Of a stretch of DNA of 64,000 nucleotides, positions 21,087-29,528 are shown in pieces. The stretch is from Pseudomonas sp. SORT22 (GTDB lineage Bacteria; Pseudomonadota; Gammaproteobacteria; Pseudomonadales; Pseudomonadaceae), in contig NZ_CP071007.1 of the NCBI RefSeq assembly GCF_018417635.1, positions 4,092,501 to 4,156,500 on the forward strand, written 5' to 3'. Numbering within the stretch: the first letter of the stretch is position 1; every line of letters starts with the position of its first letter. The notes beneath the pieces were generated by a model. It did not search any database. It was not told where the DNA came from and was given only the letters and a program-made list of their open reading frames with translations. The translations under genes were made by a program, and so were the position numbers.

Positions 21087-21115
21087 TTGGACCCCGCGAG
21101 TGGTGTAGATATAAT
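21087..21115 (+). promoter_or_regulatory. Sigma-70-type promoter for ETF-QO
   Basis: TTGGAC, 17 bases, TATAAT. Transcription would start near 21122, giving a leader of about 115 nt before the GTG start at 21239. Confidence 0.75.
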
Positions 21116-21238
21116 GCGCGGCCAAGAGAAAGCGGTGTAGTCCGTCATCGCTCGAGCTACAGCCCGAGCGTCTGAAAAATGACCGCCTGACACCCGCCAA
21201 CAAAGAAAAACCGATGAGCCTTGAGTAGGAGAGAACCT

Positions 21239-22903
21239 GTGGAACGCGAATACATGGAATTCGACGTGGTCATTGTCGGCGCTGGCCCGGCTGGCCTGTC
21301 CGCCGCCTGCCGACTGAAGCAGAAGGCCGCCGAAGCCGGTAACGAAATCAGCGTCTGCGTGGTCGAGAAAGGCTCGGAAGTCGGCGCCCACATCCTCTCC
21401 GGTGCGGTGTTCGAACCTCGCGCCCTGAACGAACTGTTCCCGGACTGGAAAGAGCTAGGCGCCCCGCTCAACACCGAAGTCAAACGCGACGACATCTATG
21501 TGCTCAAGGATGCCGGCAGCTCGATCAAGGTCCCTGACCTGTTCGTGCCCAAGACCATGCACAACGAAGGCAACTACATCATCTCTCTGGGTAACCTGTG
21601 CCGCTGGCTGGCCCAGCAGGCGGAGAACCTGGGCGTCGAGATCTACCCGGGCTTCGCCGCCCAGGAAGCCCTGTTCGACGAAAACGGCGTGGTCCGCGGG
21701 ATTATCACCGGCGACCTCGGCGTCGACCGTGAAGGCAACCCGAAAGAAGGCCTGTATACCCCAGGCATGGAGCTGCGCGGCAAGTACACGCTGTTCGCCG
21801 AAGGCTGCCGTGGCCACATCGGCAAACAGCTGATCAAGCGTTTCAACCTCGACAGCGAGTCCGACGTCCAGCATTACGGCATCGGCTTGAAAGAAATCTG
21901 GGAAATCGATCCGGCCAAGCACGAACAAGGCCTGGTTGTGCACACCGCAGGCTGGCCGCTGGATGTCATGGCCAAGGAAAACACCGGTGGATCGTTCCTC
22001 TATCACCTGGAAAACAACCAGGTAGTCGTAGGTTTGATCGTCGACCTGTCCTACTCCAACGCCTACCTGTCGCCGTTTGACGAATTCCAGCGCCTGAAAC
22101 ACCACCCGGTGATCAGCCAGTACCTCGAAGGCGGCAAGCGCATCAGCTACGGCGCCCGCGCCCTGGCCAAAGGTGGTTTGAACTCGCTGCCGAAAATGGT
22201 CTTCGCCGGCGGCGCCCTGATCGGTTGCGATCTGGGCACCATGAACGTGGCCAAAATCAAGGGCAGCCACACCGCCATGAAATCCGGCATGCTCGCCGCC
22301 GATGCGGTGGCCGAAGCCCTGCTGGCAGGTGGTGAAGGCGGCGATCAACTCAACAGCTACGTTACAGCGTTCAAAGCCAGCTGGCTGTATGACGAGCTGT
22401 TCTCCAGCCGTAACTTCGGCCCGGCCATGCACAAGTTCGGCCCGATGCTCGGCGCGGCGTTCAACTACCTCGACCAGAACTGGTTCGGTGGCAAACTGCC
22501 GTTCACCCTGCACGACACCAAGCCGGACTACGCCTGCCTGAAGCTGGCGGCCGACTCGAAAAAAATCGACTATCCAAAACCGGATGGCAAGCTGAGCTTC
22601 GACAAGCTGAGCTCGGTATTCCTCTCCAGCACCAACCATGAAGAAGAGCAGCCGTGCCACCTGAAACTGGCTGACGCGAGCATCCCGATCGGCACCAACC
22701 TGCCGCTGTACGACGAACCGGCCCAGCGCTACTGCCCGGCTGGCGTGTACGAAGTAGTCAGCCAGGAAGACGGCAGCAAGCGCTTCCAGATCAACGCCCA
22801 GAACTGCGTGCACTGCAAGACCTGTGACATCAAGGACCCTTCGCAGAACATTACCTGGGTCACCCCGGAAGGCGCCGGCGGCCCGACTTACCCGAACATG
22901 TAA
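21239..22903 (+). CDS. Electron transfer flavoprotein-ubiquinone oxidoreductase
   Basis: A 554-residue inner-membrane-associated flavoprotein that passes electrons from EtfAB to ubiquinone. It has FAD-binding VVIVGAGPAGLSAACRLKQK, EKGSEVGAHILSGAVFEPRA, and the C-terminal 4Fe-4S domain (cysteines in RYCPAGVYE and NAQNCVHCKTCDIKDP). I chose the GTG start giving MEREYMEFDVV because AGGAG lies 7 bases before it; an in-frame TTG six codons upstream overlaps that ribosome site. The divergent etfBA operon encodes its electron donor. Confidence 0.96.
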   Translation: MEREYMEFDVVIVGAGPAGLSAACRLKQKAAEAGNEISVCVVEKGSEVGAHILSGAVFEPRALNELFPDWKELGAPLNTEVKRDDIYVLKDAGSSIKVPDLFVPKTMHNEGNYIISLGNLCRWLAQQAENLGVEIYPGFAAQEALFDENGVVRGIITGDLGVDREGNPKEGLYTPGMELRGKYTLFAEGCRGHIGKQLIKRFNLDSESDVQHYGIGLKEIWEIDPAKHEQGLVVHTAGWPLDVMAKENTGGSFLYHLENNQVVVGLIVDLSYSNAYLSPFDEFQRLKHHPVISQYLEGGKRISYGARALAKGGLNSLPKMVFAGGALIGCDLGTMNVAKIKGSHTAMKSGMLAADAVAEALLAGGEGGDQLNSYVTAFKASWLYDELFSSRNFGPAMHKFGPMLGAAFNYLDQNWFGGKLPFTLHDTKPDYACLKLAADSKKIDYPKPDGKLSFDKLSSVFLSSTNHEEEQPCHLKLADASIPIGTNLPLYDEPAQRYCPAGVYEVVSQEDGSKRFQINAQNCVHCKTCDIKDPSQNITWVTPEGAGGPTYPNM

Positions 22904-22917
22904 GTCTGCCGGCAACT

Positions 22918-22957
22918 AAAAAAGCCCTCTCGCCGTTGTGGCCAGGGGGCTTTTTTA
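22918..22957. terminator. Bidirectional terminator, ETF-QO / mqsA
   Basis: AAAAAAGCCCTC, a central region, GGGGGCTTTTTT lies between the convergent ETF-QO and mqsA-like genes and has A/T tracts on both sides, so it can serve both. Confidence 0.8.
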
Positions 22958-22966
22958 TCGCCTGTG

Positions 22967-23368
22967 TCAGGCTGTTCTGACTTCTTCGAACAACTCAGGG
23001 TGGCGATCAAGTAGCTTGAGCAATTTGACCAGGGCCAAGGGAGGCTTGGTCTTGCCGTTTTCGTAACGGGAGAATGCATTGACCCCGCCGCCGAATATTT
23101 CCGCTGCTTCACGCTGATCAAGTGCCAGCTTCTTGCGTACGGCAGCAATAAATTGCGGGTCGACAGCCGCAGCATTGACCTGCCGATTGAAAGCGAGCAT
23201 CGCCGCACTGACACGCCGCGACTCTGTATCACTGAGCACCCTCTCAGCGCAGGCAGGGCAGTAATCCCCGGCAACATCAGTCACCCGGGTTGTCTCACCT
23301 TTGTAGGTGTACGGCAGATCGCGCCTGGCACTGACCAGCTCAGCCGCGCCACAGGCTGGACATTTCAT
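22967..23368 (-). CDS. mqsA: MqsA-type antitoxin (zinc-binding, HTH)
   Basis: A 133-residue protein with two Cys pairs at the N-terminus (MKCPACGAAEL and DYCPACAERVL), the zinc site of MqsA, and a C-terminal XRE helix-turn-helix (DQREAAEIFGGGVNAFSRYE then NGKTKPPLALVKLL). In E. coli MqsA neutralises the toxin MqsR and represses the operon by binding AACCT-N2-4-AGGTT. I chose the ATG at 23368; an upstream in-frame GTG overlaps the toxin-remnant stop. Its toxin partner is only a remnant (23371-23482), so this protein is probably a solitary repressor or anti-toxin. Confidence 0.88.
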   Translation of the reverse strand: MKCPACGAAELVSARRDLPYTYKGETTRVTDVAGDYCPACAERVLSDTESRRVSAAMLAFNRQVNAAAVDPQFIAAVRKKLALDQREAAEIFGGGVNAFSRYENGKTKPPLALVKLLKLLDRHPELFEEVRTA

Positions 23369-23370
23369 TT

Positions 23371-23482
23371 TCACAACTCCTTGAAGGACACGATGAGCAC
23401 ATCATCGATGACCGTCAGTTTCAGGTAGACCCGCCAGCGCCCTGACCGTCGAAAGCCTGCAATGAGGCGTGCCTTTCTCCAT
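23371..23482 (-). pseudogene. mqsR: mqsR toxin remnant with internal deletion and frame change
   Basis: The start translates as MEKGTPHCRLSTVRAL, close to the MqsR N-terminus (E. coli MEKRTPHTRLSQVKKL). In the +1-shifted frame the end reads WRVYLKLTVIDDVLIVSFKE-L-stop, matching the MqsR C-terminus (VYLKITVIHDVLIVSFKEK in E. coli). MqsR is about 98 residues, near 297 nt; only 112 nt remain, so some 185 nt of the middle, including the RNase core, are missing and the two ends are out of frame. The first frame stops after 26 codons. The stop of the C-terminal part lies two bases before the mqsA ATG, the usual operon spacing. Confidence 0.85.
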
Positions 23483-23491
23483 GAGCAAACT

Positions 23492-23504
23492 AACCTAATA
23501 GGTT
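23492..23504. promoter_or_regulatory. MqsA operator palindrome
   Basis: AACCT-AAT-AGGTT is a perfect match to the AACCT-N2-4-AGGTT operator known for E. coli MqsA. It lies 10 bp upstream of the mqsR remnant start. A further half-site (AACCTA read on the minus strand) follows near 23516-23523. Confidence 0.85.
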
Positions 23505-23597
23505 CAATTTGGCAAATAGGTTAATCCATTTGCCCCGCTCTAGAGTCTGCCCGATCAGCGCCCAGGCAGCAGGGAACCATTGTCACAGCAGATGAAC

Positions 23598-24908
23598 TCA
23601 GCAGCGCACCGCCTCATCTTCGAAGGGCACCGCTTCACGTGCGCCAAAGTACAGTGCCGTAAGCAAGCCAACCACACCCATGACCAGGCAAAAGCCCACG
23701 CACACCCATGGGCTCCACGGCATCAGGGCGATCAGCAGCAATGGCGTGGTGCTCGCCCACAGGGCGTAGGCAATGTTGTAGGTAAAGGAAATGCCCGAGA
23801 CGCGAATCTGCGCCGGGAACAAGCCGACCATCACCGATGGCACCACCCCCACCACGCCACAAGACAGGCCAGCAATGGCATAGGCCAGCCCGGTCCAGCC
23901 CCAGCCAGCCACCAGGCTGGCGTAAAGGCCGGCGATGCCCAAGGGCAGCAGCAGGCTGTAGATCATCAAGGCCCGCCAGGCGCCGATACGGTCCACCAGC
24001 AAGCCGGCCAGCACACAACCGATATTGAGAAAAACAATGCCCATGCTGCTCAAGGCGAAGGTGTGCCCGGCACTCATGCCGAAGCGCTGCTGCATCACCG
24101 TCGGGGTGATCACCACCAGCACCACCACCGCCGAGGTCAGCACGCAGGTGAGCAGCGCTGCCGGTATCAGCGCCCGGCGATGCTCACGCAACACGGTGCG
24201 CAAGGGGAAAGCCGGCGGCTGCTCACGGCGCTCGCGCAAGGCCAGGAACACTGGTGTCTCGCTCAACCAGCGGCGCAGCCAGACGCCGATCACGCCGAAT
24301 ACGCCGCCGAGCAGGAACGGGTAGCGCCAGGCGTAATCGAGGATTTCCTGGGGGCTGAACAGCTGTGCCAGCGCCGTGGCGGTCAGGGCGCCGAGCAGGT
24401 AACCGAAGGTCAGCCCTGCCTGCAAAAAACCCAGGGCGTAGCCGCGGCGCCCGGGCGGGGCGTGCTCGGCGACGAAGGTCCAGGCGCTCGGCACCTCGCC
24501 CCCTACCGCGGCACCCTGAAGGATGCGCAAGGCCAGCAGGATCAGCGGCGCTGCGTAGCCAATATCGGCATAGGTGGGCATCACCCCGATCAGCAGGCAC
24601 GGCAAGGCCATCATCAGGATGCTCAGGCTGAACACCCGTTTGCGCCCCAGGTGGTCGGCGAAATGGGCCATCAGGATGCCGCCCAGCGGCCGCGCCAGAT
24701 AACCGGTTACAAAAATCCCGAAGCTCTGCAGCAAACGCAGCCATTCGGGCATCTGCGGTGGGAAGAACAACTGGCTAAGGGTCAGGGCGAAGAACACGAA
24801 TATGATGAAGTCGTAGATCTCCAGCGCCCCGCCCAGGGCCGCCAGGCTCAGGGTCTTGTGGTCGCTGCGCGATAGCTGCAGCGGGCGCGCAGGGTCAGTG
24901 GCCGTCAT
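23598..24908 (-). CDS. MFS transporter, metabolite:H+ symporter type
   Basis: A 436-residue inner-membrane protein with about 12 hydrophobic segments. The MHS-type signature is visible: GALEIYDFIIFVFFALTLSQ in helix 1, GILMAHFADHLGRKRVFSLS in the loop 2-3 motif, and LRILQGAAVGGEVPSAWTFV in helix 4. This family imports organic acids or osmolytes with protons; the substrate cannot be told here. The ATG at 24908 is used; upstream codons lack family similarity. It stands alone with no catabolic neighbours. Confidence 0.88.
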   Translation of the reverse strand: MTATDPARPLQLSRSDHKTLSLAALGGALEIYDFIIFVFFALTLSQLFFPPQMPEWLRLLQSFGIFVTGYLARPLGGILMAHFADHLGRKRVFSLSILMMALPCLLIGVMPTYADIGYAAPLILLALRILQGAAVGGEVPSAWTFVAEHAPPGRRGYALGFLQAGLTFGYLLGALTATALAQLFSPQEILDYAWRYPFLLGGVFGVIGVWLRRWLSETPVFLALRERREQPPAFPLRTVLREHRRALIPAALLTCVLTSAVVVLVVITPTVMQQRFGMSAGHTFALSSMGIVFLNIGCVLAGLLVDRIGAWRALMIYSLLLPLGIAGLYASLVAGWGWTGLAYAIAGLSCGVVGVVPSVMVGLFPAQIRVSGISFTYNIAYALWASTTPLLLIALMPWSPWVCVGFCLVMGVVGLLTALYFGAREAVPFEDEAVRC

Positions 24909-25004
24909 AGGGGTATCCGCAAGTGATCGAGTGCCGGTACGACAGGCGCACCAAGGCAAACGCAAGAGGATAGCAAAAGCTACCCGGCCACACCCAGCGC
25001 GGCT

Positions 25005-25490
25005 TCAGGACTGGCGGCAAAACGCGGTTTGGGCCAGGTCCATTCGCCGTGGGTTGTACGCCGGCCTGGCGGTGCGCTCGGGGATGCCCGGCAAATGGCC
25101 GATCACCTGCGGCGAGTCAATGATATGCATGAAGGACTGGATGGTCTCGTTGTCCGGAACCTTGGACAGGCTGACATTCACCGCGCGGCGCTGGTTGTCG
25201 GGAATCGAGGGGATCTTCAAGTGTTGCGATTCGTACAGCAAGGCGTGCTGGATCAGCGGATTGACCCGGCAGAACCGTTCCAGATCAACGCCGGCATGGC
25301 TGGCCAGGTCGATGTTGCCCAGCAGCAGGTTGAACGGTTGCAGTGCGCTCTGCACCAGGCGTTGCAGATCCTCGAAGCTCTCGACCGGGGCTATGCGGTA
25401 ATAGCCCATGCCATTGAGCATCCGTTCCAGTTGCAGCAACTGCATCGGGTGTTCGTCGGCAATCAGGATCCGCAGCGATTTGTTCGGCAT
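25005..25490 (-). CDS. Response-regulator-receiver-like protein, degenerate
   Basis: A 161-residue protein with a CheY-like start (LRILIADEHPMQLLQLERML) and a possible conserved Lys (VNVSLSKVPDNETI). At the expected phospho-acceptor position the sequence is LLLGNIDLAS, with Asn where most receivers have Asp. No output domain follows; the last 30 residues are Arg/Pro-rich. It may be a phosphorylation-independent receiver or adaptor. The start MPNKSLRILI was preferred over a slightly longer one. Confidence 0.6.
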   Translation of the reverse strand: MPNKSLRILIADEHPMQLLQLERMLNGMGYYRIAPVESFEDLQRLVQSALQPFNLLLGNIDLASHAGVDLERFCRVNPLIQHALLYESQHLKIPSIPDNQRRAVNVSLSKVPDNETIQSFMHIIDSPQVIGHLPGIPERTARPAYNPRRMDLAQTAFCRQS

Positions 25491-25671
25491 CGTCATGACC
25501 AAGGCAGAGAGCGTTAGAGACGTTCCTTGACCATACTGCGCCAGATCATCAATTGCAGGCTATTGGCGGGCACTTCGCCAGAGAGAGGGTCTTTACTGAT
25601 AGTTGTCGGGAAATCGCCATAAATCAAGCAAGGCCATGACGGAATTTTCACATTTTTTCGACGTTGGCCGG

Positions 25672-26172
25672 TTACTGCGATTCCCACTGACGCATGCGCA
25701 GCCGGCAGTGTTTCATGGCGTTAACAATATGTTTCTCCACCACACTGCGCGAGATGCCCAGGCGCTCGGCGATCTGCGGGTGAGAAAGGCCGTCGAGCTT
25801 GCGCAGCAGAAAACTCTCGCGACAAGGCTGACTGAGTTCGGCCAGGGCGCGCTGCATCAGGTCCAGGCGCTGATTGAGGTCCATGCTTTGGGATGGCGCG
25901 GGGGTAAAGAAACGCTCATCGCTGTCGAGCACTTCAAGCGGCTCGGACTGGCGCAGCAAACCACGTCGATGCCCATCGATCACAAGATTCAGAGCGGTGC
26001 GATAGAGAAACGCCCGGGGATGCTCGATATCGTCTTCACCGCTGCGCTCGAGCACGCGGATATAGGCATCGTGGGCAACGTCTTCAGCCGCCTGCCGGTT
26101 ACCCAGGCGGGCACAGAGAAAACTCACCAGTTCGCGATAGTAGTTTTCCAACACAACACCTGGCCGCGACAT
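25672..26172 (-). CDS. FecI-like ECF sigma factor
   Basis: A 166-residue ECF sigma factor with region 2 (LENYYRELVSFLCARLGNRQ, AEDVAHDAYIRVLE, RAFLYRTALNLVIDGHRR) and region 4 (CRESFLLRKLDGLSHPQIAE, LGISRSVVEKHIVNAMKHC). These are the FecI/iron-starvation subgroup motifs. No FecR-like anti-sigma gene or TonB receptor is adjacent, which is unusual for the group. A Fur-box-like site at 26232-26250 is upstream, and the divergent gene is pvdR. The ATG at 26172 begins MSRPGVVLENYY. Confidence 0.88.
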   Translation of the reverse strand: MSRPGVVLENYYRELVSFLCARLGNRQAAEDVAHDAYIRVLERSGEDDIEHPRAFLYRTALNLVIDGHRRGLLRQSEPLEVLDSDERFFTPAPSQSMDLNQRLDLMQRALAELSQPCRESFLLRKLDGLSHPQIAERLGISRSVVEKHIVNAMKHCRLRMRQWESQ

Positions 26173-26231
26173 CTGCGGGGGTTCCCTGACTCGTGGTTGA
26201 GCGGATCTGAATGATGGCAGTATGCAATAAT

Positions 26232-26250
26232 ACAAATTATAATTATTCTC
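26232..26250 (-). promoter_or_regulatory. Fur-box-like site before the FecI-like sigma gene
   Basis: Read on the minus strand, GAGAATAATTATAATTTGT matches 12 of 19 positions of the Fur consensus GATAATGATAATCATTATC and lies in an unusually AT-rich stretch 60 bp before the sigma-factor ATG. Confidence 0.55.
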
Positions 26251-26274
26251 AGCAAGATCAGACCTTGATCCCGG

Positions 26275-26298
26275 TAAATTCCACGGCCCCCACCTCGT
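26275..26298 (+). promoter_or_regulatory. PvdS iron-starvation box for pvdRT-opmQ
   Basis: TAAAT, 16 bases, CGT is the iron-starvation box recognised by PvdS. It ends 80 bp before the pvdR ATG, so the efflux operon should be made under iron limitation. Confidence 0.8.
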
Positions 26299-26378
26299 TT
26301 ACCTGGGAGCCTCCCGTGTCTGCCGTGCCGCTTCGGCAGTGAGATGTCACGGGCCATTCCATCCGGCTGGAACCCTGC

Positions 26379-27557
26379 ATGAAACGCTCACCGAATACTC
26401 GTCGCCTGCTGTTGTGTGGCCTCGGCCTGCTCAGCCTGGGCGCCCTGCTCGCCTGGAAAACCCTGCCCGCCGGTGGCGACCCGTTGAGCACCGTTACCGT
26501 GACCCGTACCGACATCGAAAGCAGCGTCACGGCCCTGGGTACCTTGCAGCCGCGGCGTTATGTGGACGTGGGTGCCCAGGCCTCCGGGCAGATCCGCAAA
26601 CTGCACGTCGAGGTGGGAGATCAGGTCAAGGAAGGTCAGTTGCTGGTTGAGATCGACCCCTCCACGCAGCAGGCAAAGCTTGATGCCGGGCGTTTCTCGA
26701 TCGACAACCTCAAGGCCCAGCTGGATGAGCAGAAGGCTCAGTACCAACTGGCCGAGCAACAGTTCAAGCGCCAGCGCAACCTGGCCGCCGGCGGCGCCAC
26801 CCGCGAGGAAGACGTGCAAAGCGCCCAGGCCCAGCTGAAGGTCACCCAGGCGCGCATCGACATGTACCGCGCACAGATTCGCCAGGCCCAGGCGAGCCTG
26901 CGCAGCGACGAGGCTGAGCTGGGTTACACGCGCATATATGCACCGATGGCCGGCACCGTGGTCGCCGTCGATGCCCGCGAAGGCCAGACCCTTAACGCCC
27001 AACAGCAAACCCCGCTGATCCTGCGCATCGCCAAGTTGTCGCCAATGACCGTCTGGGCCCAGGTGTCCGAGGCCGATATCGGCCATGTCAAACCGGGCAT
27101 GAGCGCCTACTTCACCACCCTGGCCGGCGGCAAGCGCCGCTGGACCAGCAGTGTGCGGCAAATTCTGCCGGTGCCGCCCAAACCCCTCGATCAATCCAGC
27201 CAGGGCGGTGGCAGCCCGGCCAGCGCCAGTGGTAGCGGCGCCAGCAGCAAAGTGGTGCTCTATACCGTACTGCTGGATGTCGATAACCCGGACAACGCCC
27301 TGATGGCAGAGATGACCACCCAGGTGTTCTTCGTTGCCGGGCGTGCCAGCAAGGTGCTCACCGTACCGGTGGCAGCCCTGGATGATCATGCCGACGGCAA
27401 TGACCTGCGCATTGCCCAGGTGCTCGACAGCAAGGGCAAGGTCAACCAGCGCCAGGTCCGCACCGGCCTCAGCGACCGCTTGCGGGTGCAGGTGCTCGAC
27501 GGCCTTGCCGAGGGCGAGCGCCTGCTGATCGGCGCACCTGCCGCAAGCGGGGGTTGA
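26379..27557 (+). CDS. pvdR: Pyoverdine efflux periplasmic adaptor (MacA-like)
   Basis: A 392-residue HlyD/MacA-type membrane fusion protein: one N-terminal membrane segment (LLLCGLGLLSLGALLAW), a lipoyl-like half (VDVGAQASGQIRKLHVEVGD), a helical hairpin (about 95-170), a second lipoyl half (TRIYAPMAGTVVAVDAREGQ) and a beta-barrel domain. With PvdT and OpmQ it forms the tripartite pump that exports or recycles pyoverdine from the periplasm. An IS box precedes it. The stop is directly followed by the pvdT ATG. Confidence 0.93.
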   Translation: MKRSPNTRRLLLCGLGLLSLGALLAWKTLPAGGDPLSTVTVTRTDIESSVTALGTLQPRRYVDVGAQASGQIRKLHVEVGDQVKEGQLLVEIDPSTQQAKLDAGRFSIDNLKAQLDEQKAQYQLAEQQFKRQRNLAAGGATREEDVQSAQAQLKVTQARIDMYRAQIRQAQASLRSDEAELGYTRIYAPMAGTVVAVDAREGQTLNAQQQTPLILRIAKLSPMTVWAQVSEADIGHVKPGMSAYFTTLAGGKRRWTSSVRQILPVPPKPLDQSSQGGGSPASASGSGASSKVVLYTVLLDVDNPDNALMAEMTTQVFFVAGRASKVLTVPVAALDDHADGNDLRIAQVLDSKGKVNQRQVRTGLSDRLRVQVLDGLAEGERLLIGAPAASGG

Positions 27558-29525
27558 ATGTCCACGCCCCTGATCGAACTGCGCGACATCCGCAAATCCT
27601 ACGGTGGTGTCGATACGCCCAAGGTCGAGGTGGTCCGCGGCATCAGCCTGGCCATCCATCCCGGCGAGTTCGTCGCCATTGTCGGCGCCTCCGGCTCCGG
27701 CAAGTCGACGCTGATGAACATCCTCGGCTGCCTTGATCGTCCGACCTCAGGCAACTACTACTTCGCCGGCAAGGACGTCGCCGACCTCGACAGCGACGAG
27801 CTGGCCTGGTTGCGCCGTGAAGCCTTCGGCTTCGTGTTCCAGGGCTATCACCTGATCGCTTCGGGCTCGGCCCAGGAAAACGTCGAGATGCCGGCCATCT
27901 ATGCTGGCACCCCCGCCGCCGAACGCCATGCCCGCGCCGCCGCCTTGCTCGAACGCCTGGGCCTGGCCAGCCGCACCGGCAACCGCCCGCACCAGTTGTC
28001 TGGCGGCCAGCAACAGCGGGTGTCGATCGCCCGCGCCTTGATGAACGGCGGACACATCATCCTCGCCGACGAACCGACCGGGGCACTGGACAGCCAGAGC
28101 GGCGCCGAAGTCATGGCCCTGCTCGACGAACTGGCCAGCCAGGGCCACGTGGTGATCCTGATTACCCACGACCGCGAAGTCGCGGCGCGGGCCAAGCGGG
28201 TCATCGAGATTCGTGACGGCCTGGTGCTCAGTGATTCGGCAGAGCAATCTGCTGCTCCCGCCGCCAGCGCTCCCGGCCTGCAAGCCGAAGACCTGCGCCA
28301 GCGCCTGAACCTCGGCGCCACTGCCAGCGGCGCCTGGAAAGGCGAGCTGGTCGAAGCCCTGCAGGCGGCCTGGCGGATCATGTGGATCAACCGTTTCCGC
28401 ACCGCCCTGACCCTGCTCGGGATCGTCATCGGCGTGGCTTCGGTAGTGGTCATGCTGGCCGTCGGCGAAGGCAGCAAGCGCCAGGTCATGGCGCAGATGG
28501 CAGCCTTCGGCTCGAACATCCTGTACCTGAGCGGCAGCGCCCCGACACTGCGTGAACCGGCCGGGGTCATCACCCTCGACGATGTCGCCGCAGTATCCAG
28601 CCTGCCGCAGGTGAAGATGATCATGCCGGTGATCGGCAACTCGCTGATGGTGCGCTACGGCAACAATAACCAGCAGTTCTATGTGGGTGGCAACAACACC
28701 CACTTCAGCGAAATCTTCAATTGGCCGGTGGTCGAAGGCAGCTTCTTCACCGAGGCCGATGAACAGAGCGCGGCAGCCGTGGCGGTCATCGGCCAGAAGG
28801 TGCGGGAGAAACTATTTGGAGCCGGTAACGACCCCATCGGCCAGTACATCCTGGTCGAAAACGTGCCCTTCCAGGTGGTCGGCATTCTCGCCGGCAAAGG
28901 CGCAAGCTCGGGCGACCAGGACAGCGACGAGCGCATCGTGGTGCCCTACTCGGCCGCCGCCATCCGCCTGTTCGGCAGCCGCAACCCGGAGTACGTGACC
29001 ATCGCCGCCGCCGACTCACGGCGCGTGGCCGACACGGAAGCGGCCATCGACCACCTGATGCGCAAGCTTCACAACGGCAAGCACGACTATGAACTGACCA
29101 ACGACGCGGCGCTGATCCAGGCCGAAGCGCGCACGCAGAATACCCTGTCGCTGATGCTCGGCTCGATCGCCGCGATCTCGCTGCTGGTCGGCGGTATCGG
29201 GGTGATGAACATCATGCTGATGACGGTGCGCGAGCGTACCCGCGAGATCGGCATCCGCATGGCCACTGGCGCCCGCCAGCGCGACATCCTGCGCCAGTTT
29301 CTCAGCGAAGCGGTGCTGCTGTCGATGGTCGGCGGGGTCACCGGCATTGCCCTGGCCCTGTTGATTGGCGGCGTGTTGCTGCTGGCCGATATTGCCGTGG
29401 CCTTCTCCTTGCCTGCCGTGCTTGGCGCCTTTGCCTGCGCGGTGGTCACCGGCGTGGTGTTCGGCTTCATGCCCGCGCGCAAAGCCGCCCGCCTCGACCC
29501 GGTCAAAGCCCTTACCAGCGAATAA
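27558..29525 (+). CDS. pvdT: Pyoverdine efflux ABC transporter (MacB-like)
   Basis: A 655-residue MacB-type protein. N-terminal ATPase: Walker [16 protein letters not shown] near residue 43, signature [15 protein letters not shown] near 147, Walker [14 protein letters not shown] near 168. C-terminal part: one membrane helix near 290, a large periplasmic domain, and three more helices with the FtsX-type motif [20 protein letters not shown] near 565. It hydrolyses ATP to drive the PvdR-OpmQ channel. It directly follows pvdR and is 3 bp from opmQ. Confidence 0.94.
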   Translation: MSTPLIELRDIRKSYGGVDTPKVEVVRGISLAIHPGEFVAIVGASGSGKSTLMNILGCLDRPTSGNYYFAGKDVADLDSDELAWLRREAFGFVFQGYHLIASGSAQENVEMPAIYAGTPAAERHARAAALLERLGLASRTGNRPHQLSGGQQQRVSIARALMNGGHIILADEPTGALDSQSGAEVMALLDELASQGHVVILITHDREVAARAKRVIEIRDGLVLSDSAEQSAAPAASAPGLQAEDLRQRLNLGATASGAWKGELVEALQAAWRIMWINRFRTALTLLGIVIGVASVVVMLAVGEGSKRQVMAQMAAFGSNILYLSGSAPTLREPAGVITLDDVAAVSSLPQVKMIMPVIGNSLMVRYGNNNQQFYVGGNNTHFSEIFNWPVVEGSFFTEADEQSAAAVAVIGQKVREKLFGAGNDPIGQYILVENVPFQVVGILAGKGASSGDQDSDERIVVPYSAAAIRLFGSRNPEYVTIAAADSRRVADTEAAIDHLMRKLHNGKHDYELTNDAALIQAEARTQNTLSLMLGSIAAISLLVGGIGVMNIMLMTVRERTREIGIRMATGARQRDILRQFLSEAVLLSMVGGVTGIALALLIGGVLLLADIAVAFSLPAVLGAFACAVVTGVVFGFMPARKAARLDPVKALTSE

Positions 29526-29528
29526 TCC

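Larger units (their letters stand above)
20695..21238. other. Divergent etfBA / ETF-QO intergenic region
   Basis: The 544-bp gap contains the promoter and operator-like palindrome for the rightward ETF-QO gene (listed separately). I could not pick a convincing leftward promoter for etfB. Short open frames across it show no family similarity or ribosome site. Confidence 0.6.

Noticed and set aside
20789-21175. A 128-codon frame between etfB and ETF-QO
   Set aside because: It covers the promoter and operator of ETF-QO and lacks any domain or ribosome site.
23580-24875. A 431-codon plus-strand frame rich in His and Gln
   Set aside because: Antisense to the MFS transporter gene, whose membrane helices and motifs are clear.
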